The translations under genes and the position numbers were made by a program. The notes under the pieces were generated by a model that was not told the DNA's origin, searched no databases, and worked only from the letters and a program-made list of their open reading frames with translations. Shown piece after piece: positions 58,850-64,000 of a stretch of DNA of 64,000 nucleotides (positions are counted from its first letter, which is position 1; the number at the start of each line of letters is the position of its first letter). The stretch is from Streptomyces viridiviolaceus (GTDB lineage: Bacteria > Actinomycetota > Actinomycetes > Streptomycetales > Streptomycetaceae): positions 135,318 through 199,317 of the forward strand of contig NZ_BMWA01000010.1 in NCBI RefSeq assembly GCF_014650995.1. Reading direction: 5' to 3'.

Positions 58850-60924
58850 GCAGTGTGACGAATCCTCCGCGCAACGTGCTCGTCGTGGGTGCTCAGTGCA
58901 AAGACGGTTCGCGGCTGGAGGGCCTGGAGGAGGCCGCCCGCGCCTTGCACGCTGCCTTGGTGGACCCTCGGCTGGGCGCTTGTGCGGACCGCGGTGGGGA
59001 CTCCCTGCTGGTCGGAACCGGGCTGGGCAGGGACAGGGTCGTCTCCGCTGTGGAACGCGCTGCTCAGGCGGCGCAGCGTGACGGCGGCCCGCTCGTCCTG
59101 GCTTTGCTGGGCCACGGCGAGTTAGGTGACGGCACGCCCCTGCACTTCGTGACGTCGGGGAGGGAGAACGACCCGGAGCTGTCCAACGTGGCTGTCCCCG
59201 CCCTGCTGGGCGGTGTGCTGAATCACCCTGGTGTCAGCGGCCTGATCGCCATCGTCGACACCTGTTTCGCCGGCGGAGCGGTGCCGGACTCCTCCCGGAT
59301 CACCGCCGGCCGGCAGGACGGCAGTGTTCAGTTCGCTCTGCTGTTCGCGGCCACCGCGAAGGAGCAAGCCTTCGACATGCGGCTCAGTACGGAGCTCGTC
59401 CGCCTCATGGAAGAAGGCCGGCCCGGCCCGGAGGAAGTCCTGAAGCTGGATGACGATCTTTTGGACAAACTCAGTGAACGGATCCAGGGTCAGCAACCGG
59501 GACTGAGCTCCTTCAGAGGAACCGCATCCCTCGGTGCCCCCCTGTGGCTCGCCCGCAACCGCGCCGCCGGGCGCGGTGGCCCTCTCGGTCCGATCGCCAG
59601 TAGAGCGGTAAGGGAGACCGTCCAGCGGATCGACCCCGGCCTGCGGCTGTCCACCGAGGAAGAGATCGCTGTCTGGCTGAAAGACGACTCGCCGTCAGTC
59701 AATGACGCTTCCTGGTACGCCGTACAGCGGCTGCGGGAGCTGCACGACGAGCTCACGGCCGGACGGAAGACACTGAACGTCATCAGTACCGCGTTCGGCG
59801 CGGCATTGACGGAGGACAATCTCAGGCTGGCCGGCATGCTCGCGGGCTTCCCCCTGGACTTCGTGAGGCACGAAGCCCCCCGCCTGAGGGACTTGGTCGA
59901 GCATGCCGTCCATCACGGCAGCGCCGCTGAGGGCTCACAGCGAGCACTCGCCCATCTGGTGGCCGCCCTGGCCCATATCACCGGGCACACGGACCGCCTG
60001 CCGGAGCAGGTGATCGCCTGGGCCGAGGACCTGGAACTGGCCCCGGCCGTCAACAGCCGCCTGAGCGACCTTAATCAGCAGCGAGACGAGGCGCAGGCCC
60101 CGCGTTTGGTACTGGTCCTGGCCGACGAGGGCACCGAAGACGTCGTCGCTGTGGACGCCTGGCTGCTCTTCGGCCGAGCCGTCCTCACCAACCAGCATTT
60201 CCCGTGCGGTCGGCAGCGGGACAGCCTCACAGCAGCCATGGCCGAGGCCATCTCCTGGGCAGCGCCCTGGGCGAACATCGTCGGCAGGCCCCTGCAGCAC
60301 ATCGACGTCGCCGCACCTACTCTTGTGCTGCTGGACTGCCCTCCCGAAGAGCAGCTGGTCCACAAGGCCAAGCTGGGCGTCAACTACGTGGTCACCACCC
60401 GCTGGTCCGGTCTCCTGACGCCACCTGCGGGCATGACGGTCGACGACATGCTGCAGGTGGGGGAACGGCTCCTGGCCTCCCTGGAAGACGGTGCGTGCCT
60501 CGGTCCGGCCTGGCTTCACGAGGAGCACCTGACAGCCCTCGAAGAGCTGCAGGACCACCTGAGCAACCACGGTCGCGGGCAGAAGGTCTGGTCCCTGACC
60601 TCCACGCCTGAGGCGGAGTGGGAATTCATCGCGCAGGAACTCCTCGAGCACACGCCTGCCCTGGTGTGGCCTCGGCACAAGGACATCGGCGACGCGCAAC
60701 TGCTCAAGGACTCCGTCGCCCGTCACTGGCAGGCCCTGCCCCAGCAGATCGCCCACGCCTACCGGACACAGCTGTCCGGAACCAGCCCCGGCGAGGACGG
60801 CCTCGAACCCCTCGCCACTGTCAGAGCGGCCTGGCACGACACACACTGGCAGGTCTTCTGTCAAAGACGCGCACGTGCCGTCGTCAGAGCACCGCACGAG
60901 ACAACGCCCAAGGAGCGAGTATGA
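58846..60924 (+). CDS. caspase-like protease with VMAP-type C-terminal region
   Basis: 692 aa, GTG start coupled to the previous stop. Residues 1-215 are a caspase/peptidase C14-like domain: the His of the dyad is His90 (LALLGHGE), the Cys is Cys140 (AIVDTCFAGGA). The middle (about 240-420) is helical. Residues about 425-690 resemble the C-terminal region of vWA-MoxR-associated proteins (VMAP-C): RLVLVLADEGTEDV, HIDVAAPTLVLLDCP, KAKLGVNYVVTTRW, WEFIAQELLE. In such systems the peptidase is the presumed effector triggered by the AAA+/vWA module. Codon 93, three residues after His90, is TTA, so full translation should depend on bldA tRNA. Overlaps the MoxR gene by 4 bp. Confidence 0.8.
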   Translation: MSSVTNPPRNVLVVGAQCKDGSRLEGLEEAARALHAALVDPRLGACADRGGDSLLVGTGLGRDRVVSAVERAAQAAQRDGGPLVLALLGHGELGDGTPLHFVTSGRENDPELSNVAVPALLGGVLNHPGVSGLIAIVDTCFAGGAVPDSSRITAGRQDGSVQFALLFAATAKEQAFDMRLSTELVRLMEEGRPGPEEVLKLDDDLLDKLSERIQGQQPGLSSFRGTASLGAPLWLARNRAAGRGGPLGPIASRAVRETVQRIDPGLRLSTEEEIAVWLKDDSPSVNDASWYAVQRLRELHDELTAGRKTLNVISTAFGAALTEDNLRLAGMLAGFPLDFVRHEAPRLRDLVEHAVHHGSAAEGSQRALAHLVAALAHITGHTDRLPEQVIAWAEDLELAPAVNSRLSDLNQQRDEAQAPRLVLVLADEGTEDVVAVDAWLLFGRAVLTNQHFPCGRQRDSLTAAMAEAISWAAPWANIVGRPLQHIDVAAPTLVLLDCPPEEQLVHKAKLGVNYVVTTRWSGLLTPPAGMTVDDMLQVGERLLASLEDGACLGPAWLHEEHLTALEELQDHLSNHGRGQKVWSLTSTPEAEWEFIAQELLEHTPALVWPRHKDIGDAQLLKDSVARHWQALPQQIAHAYRTQLSGTSPGEDGLEPLATVRAAWHDTHWQVFCQRRARAVVRAPHETTPKERV

Positions 60925-61910
60925 ACTGGGCCCCGTACTACAAGGGCACGGGCCACCCGGCGGACCAGACCCCGCCCCGCCTGCCGGCCCCGCCCCCCTG
61001 GCGCAACCCCGCTCACCGGGCAGACTCCCAGGACGCCGACGCCGAACGGCACACCGACCTGGCGACCGCCTACCGACCGGCTCCAGGGCTCGTCGAAGCT
61101 GTCAACGCCGCCCTGCACCTGCGCCGCCCCCTGCTGCTGACCGGCCGGGCAGGGTCGGGGAAGTCCACCGTCATCCGGCAGGTCGCAGCCGAACTCGGCC
61201 TGGGCGAGGTACTCCATTGGCACATCACCTCACGCAGCACCCTCGCTGATGCGCTGTACCGCTACGACGCCCTCGGCCGCATCCACGCCCACAACCTGCG
61301 CACCCTCACCGGCAAGGCGGAGGGCGCCGAGCACGAGGACGACATCGGCGACTTCGTTCAGCTCGGCCCCCTGGGCACCGCACTGCTGCCCAACGACGTC
61401 CCCCGCGCGCTACTGATCGACGAGATCGACAAGAGCGACCTAGACCTGCCCAGCGATCTTCTCGACGTCCTCGAACGAGGCGGATTCGAGATTCCCGAAC
61501 TCGCGAGGCACCCCAAGCCTGACATCGAGGTCCGGACCGCCGACAAGAACGGCCGGCACGTCGTTCTCGACGGGTGGGTGCAGAGCAGCGAGTTCCCCGT
61601 CATCGTGTTGACCAGCAACGGCGAACGTGAGTTTCCAGCTCCGTTCCTGCGCCGCTGCATCCGTTTCGACATGCCGCCACTCTCCGAGCAAGCACTCACT
61701 GACATCGTCACCGCCCACCTCGACGCCATCGAGGATCCCGCCACCGCCGACCTCGTCCACAACTTCCTCAAAAGAATGGACAAGGGCGAATACGTCGCCA
61801 TCGACCAACTCCTCAGCGCCGTCTACCTTCTGCGTGGCGATCACGTAGCGGACCCCGAACAGCGCCAGAGCCTGGAGGCGCTGCTCCTTCAAGGGCTCGG
61901 ACGTGGCTGA
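60921..61910 (+). CDS. MoxR-type AAA+ ATPase of the conflict operon
   Basis: 329 aa. A short Pro-rich N-terminus, then an AAA+ domain: Walker A GRAGSGKST at residues 75-83, Walker B RALLIDEIDKSD around 163-173, sensor region VLTSNGEREFP, and arginine residues in FLRRCIRF; C-terminal helical lid 255-329. MoxR ATPases remodel partner proteins together with vWA-domain proteins. ATG 60921 overlaps the caspase stop (ATGA) and its own stop overlaps the next GTG by 8 bp. Confidence 0.88.
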   Translation: MNWAPYYKGTGHPADQTPPRLPAPPPWRNPAHRADSQDADAERHTDLATAYRPAPGLVEAVNAALHLRRPLLLTGRAGSGKSTVIRQVAAELGLGEVLHWHITSRSTLADALYRYDALGRIHAHNLRTLTGKAEGAEHEDDIGDFVQLGPLGTALLPNDVPRALLIDEIDKSDLDLPSDLLDVLERGGFEIPELARHPKPDIEVRTADKNGRHVVLDGWVQSSEFPVIVLTSNGEREFPAPFLRRCIRFDMPPLSEQALTDIVTAHLDAIEDPATADLVHNFLKRMDKGEYVAIDQLLSAVYLLRGDHVADPEQRQSLEALLLQGLGRG

Positions 61911-64000
61911 GGACACGGCCGGCCGCCTGGTACGGCTCGCGTCACCGGGCAGTGGCGACATCGACGTCGAACAGGTCCTCGACGCCGTGCTCCTCGCTGC
62001 CACCTGGGTACGCGCCAACCGCGGCCACAATTCTTCACGTGTCGGCACGGAAGACACAGGGCAGCCTGAGAGGACACCCCAAGAGGGCGCTTCCCCCAAA
62101 GAAGCCACGCAGACAGCAGGTGCCGTGGACACGGCGGGCACCGCTCATCCGACCGCCTCGGTATGGCTCGAGGACCCGACGAGCAATCACCGCATTCCCG
62201 GCAAGCAGGCGACCATCGGCCGCGCCACGGCGCTGCCCGACGCCCTGGGTATTGGCCGTGCCCTGCGTCCGCTGCGTCGTCCCTGGCCGTCGGGGGCTCA
62301 CCGTCGGCTCGATGTCGATGCCACAGTGGAGCACTACACCCGCACGGGGATGCTCATCCCTCGGCTCGCCCCTGCTCCGGAGCCCTGGCTGGAAGTGATC
62401 GTCGTCCTGGACCGCGGCACTGCGATGGCCGTCTGGGACGAGGCGGTTCGCGTCTTCACCCAGACGCTGCGCGCCTTGGCAGCCTTCCGTGCCGTCCGCC
62501 TCTGGCACCTGGAGCACCCACCCGATGAGCCGCCGGTTCTGCGTGATCACCACGGCAGGACGATTCCCGTGTCGGCGGACACCTCCCACGTCACGCAACC
62601 GGCCCGCCGCCTCCTGCTTGTCGTTTCCGACTGCGCAGCACCAGCCTGGCGGCAGGCTGCCCTGTGGCAGACCCTGCACGCCTGGGGCCGCACCGCCCCG
62701 GTCGCCCTGATCAACCCACTGCCCAGACGCCTCTGGCAGCGCTCGGGCCTCGACCTGCCTCGCGCCACCGCGACCGCGCCCGTCCCCGCTGCCCCGGGCC
62801 GCCTGCTGTCCTTCCGCCCTCCCCGGCTCCTCCGCGAAACCCCGGAAACGAAGCCCTGGCAAGCGCTGCCAGTACTGCAGCTGGAACCCGACCAGATCCT
62901 CACCTGGGCACGCACCCTGATGCGTACCGACCCCTCGGGCTGCGGCGCCGTCCTCGTACCCGCCACAGGCCGTTCCCCTCTGCGCCCTCGCCCGGGTATG
63001 GCTGCCCAGCCCGAGACCAGGTCCACTGACGACCAAGTCCGCGCACAGGCCGAAGCGTTCACGGACGACCGTGAAGCCCCGGCGGTGCGCCTGGCCATCG
63101 CAGCAGTGCCGCTGGGCTCCTTCACACTGCCTGTTCTGGACGTGCTCCGACAGCGCCTCGTACCGGAGGCCGGCCTCGCAGACACAGCCGAGTTCCTCAC
63201 CGCCGGTCTCCTGACCGCGACGCGATGCGGCGAGGCCGACATCACCTATCATTTCCACCCTGCCGCAGCCGCGCACCTGACCAAGCTGTGCACCCGCCAC
63301 CAGCTGTGGGACGCCCACTTCGCCCTCACCGACCACCTCGCAGCCAGTGTCCGGGCCCCACACGGCATCCCCGTAGTGCTGCATTCCCCCTTCTCGACCG
63401 AAAGCCTGCCCACCGGGGCCCGCCCCATCGCCCGCGCGGCAGCCGCGACAGCCCGACTGCTCGGAGTCGAGCCGACGGAACCTTGGCCGGACGCTGACCG
63501 TTCCGTCGCCGGCCGACCATCCGCAGATACGGGCATGGGTCAGGCCGAGGGCCGCGGTCCCGCAAGCGGCCAGCCCGATGCCTCGTCCCCCCGCGCCGAT
63601 CTCGCCGCATCCTCCAAGCAGCCGAGGGGGACGAGCGAGGCCGTCGAGGCCGAGGAGCAAGAGTCGGCCGGGGCGGAGCAGACGCTGGCGGCGGAAGGTC
63701 TCGATACGCTGACCGCGCGCGTCGCTCTCGCCACCTCGCACTGGGACGAGGGGCGGACGAGCGAGGCCATTGCGGTACTCGAGGAGGTGGTCGCCGAAAG
63801 CGAGCGGCTTCTGGGTGCGGAAAGCACCGGCACCTTGACAGCACGCGCCAGCCTCGCCGGCTCCTACAGCCTGGTGGGGCGGATGAGCGAAGCCGTGGCC
63901 TTGCTGGAGCAGGTGGCTGCGGATCGTGAGCGGATCCAGGGTGCGGACCACGCCGATACTCTGACTGCGCGCGCCAGGCTCGCCACGTCCTATCGGGACG
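61903..64000 (+). CDS. SAV_2336/vWA-like protein with C-terminal TPR array (3' partial)
   Basis: At least 699 codons; open at the window end. GTG start 61903 overlaps the MoxR stop by 8 bp. Residues 1-80 are a linker-like N-terminus; about 120-330 contains the SAV_2336-type region with a vWA-like strand WLEVIVVLDRGTAMAVWDEA, in which the metal-site motif is degenerate (DRGTA instead of DxSxS); about 335-560 is helical. From residue about 600 there are at least three TPR-type repeats with a 42-residue period (DTLTARVALATSHW, GTLTARASLAGSYS, DTLTARARLATSYR). It probably senses or recruits targets for the MoxR/caspase module. Confidence 0.75.
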   Translation, partial: MAEDTAGRLVRLASPGSGDIDVEQVLDAVLLAATWVRANRGHNSSRVGTEDTGQPERTPQEGASPKEATQTAGAVDTAGTAHPTASVWLEDPTSNHRIPGKQATIGRATALPDALGIGRALRPLRRPWPSGAHRRLDVDATVEHYTRTGMLIPRLAPAPEPWLEVIVVLDRGTAMAVWDEAVRVFTQTLRALAAFRAVRLWHLEHPPDEPPVLRDHHGRTIPVSADTSHVTQPARRLLLVVSDCAAPAWRQAALWQTLHAWGRTAPVALINPLPRRLWQRSGLDLPRATATAPVPAAPGRLLSFRPPRLLRETPETKPWQALPVLQLEPDQILTWARTLMRTDPSGCGAVLVPATGRSPLRPRPGMAAQPETRSTDDQVRAQAEAFTDDREAPAVRLAIAAVPLGSFTLPVLDVLRQRLVPEAGLADTAEFLTAGLLTATRCGEADITYHFHPAAAAHLTKLCTRHQLWDAHFALTDHLAASVRAPHGIPVVLHSPFSTESLPTGARPIARAAAATARLLGVEPTEPWPDADRSVAGRPSADTGMGQAEGRGPASGQPDASSPRADLAASSKQPRGTSEAVEAEEQESAGAEQTLAAEGLDTLTARVALATSHWDEGRTSEAIAVLEEVVAESERLLGAESTGTLTARASLAGSYSLVGRMSEAVALLEQVAADRERIQGADHADTLTARARLATSYRD

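Noticed and set aside
62035..63951. 638-codon minus-strand frame opposite the SAV_2336-like gene
   Set aside because: Gly/Arg-rich antisense frame; plus-strand frame has coherent vWA-like and TPR sequence and translational overlap with the MoxR gene.
63700..64000. 126-bp repeats as a CRISPR or tandem noncoding repeat
   Set aside because: The period equals 42 codons and the units translate to TPR motifs, so they are coding repeats.

Overview
The window is a high-GC chromosomal segment from a Streptomyces-type actinomycete. GC is strongly biased at third codon positions, GTG starts are frequent, and many genes overlap by 4 bp (ATGA/GTGA). Gene content is typical of the genus: a secreted GH87 alpha-1,3-glucanase, a GH75 chitosanase, an ECF41 sigma factor, a SpoIIE-type phosphatase, a DHA kinase of the DhaK/DhaL/DhaM type and a caspase/MoxR/SAV_2336 conflict operon. 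TTA (Leu) codons are almost absent; the only in-frame one I found in a predicted gene is in the caspase gene. I saw no rRNA, tRNA, CRISPR array, insertion sequence or origin.

Layout. 1-3.7 kb: GH15 enzyme (5' end outside the window), a divergent Zwf-like dehydrogenase and gluconokinase. 3.9-10 kb: GNAT, AraC regulator, and a hydroxyquinol catabolic pair (FAD monooxygenase plus a natural fusion of maleylacetate reductase with hydroxyquinol 1,2-dioxygenase), with a decayed AraC gene beside it. 10.1-14.4 kb: ECF41 sigma factor with its divergent carboxymuconolactone-decarboxylase partner and ECF41-type promoters, then a DHA2-type MFS exporter divergent from a LysR regulator. 14.9-20.6 kb: GH87 glucanase convergent with a membrane PI-PLC-like protein. 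20.7-25.8 kb: GAPDH, M20 amidohydrolase, a frameshifted SRPBCC gene, an AMIN-like secreted protein, SseB-like and MarR genes. 25.9-27.3 kb: the remains of a divergent LacI/GH42 beta-galactosidase pair, both of which lost their 5' ends at one deletion junction.

27.4-31.2 kb: wHTH protein, two Fluc/CrcB fluoride channel genes flanking a DUF190 gene, a fatty acid desaturase and glutaminase. 31.4-39.3 kb: two GT-C type membrane glycosyltransferases, a D-Ala-D-Ala carboxypeptidase, a short second Rho, a methyltransferase, a GntR/UTRA regulator and a CE7 esterase. 39.5-48.3 kb: Rv1733c-like membrane protein, a sulfite-oxidase-like/ferredoxin-reductase pair, a MarR regulator facing a membrane protein across a perfect operator-like palindrome, a PrmC-like methyltransferase with a possible leader ORF, and a PAS-GAF-SpoIIE phosphatase. 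48.3-53.8 kb: FadH-like reductase with PadR regulator, secreted proteins, and an FN3 lipoprotein divergent from chitosanase across a DasR-like palindrome. 53.9-56.0 kb: dhaK-dhaL-dhaM. 56.4-57.5 kb: a decayed zone with a scrambled SulP fragment, a cupin gene broken by a small deletion, and a CMD gene with no obvious start.

57.9-64 kb (running out of the window) is the most striking part: four tightly overlapping genes encoding an alpha/beta hydrolase, a caspase-like protease with a VMAP-type C-terminal region, a MoxR-type AAA+ ATPase, and a SAV_2336/vWA-like protein ending in a young TPR array. This looks like an NTP-dependent biological conflict (immunity or programmed death) system. The in-frame TTA codon three residues after the putative catalytic His suggests that its protease is made only when bldA tRNA is available.
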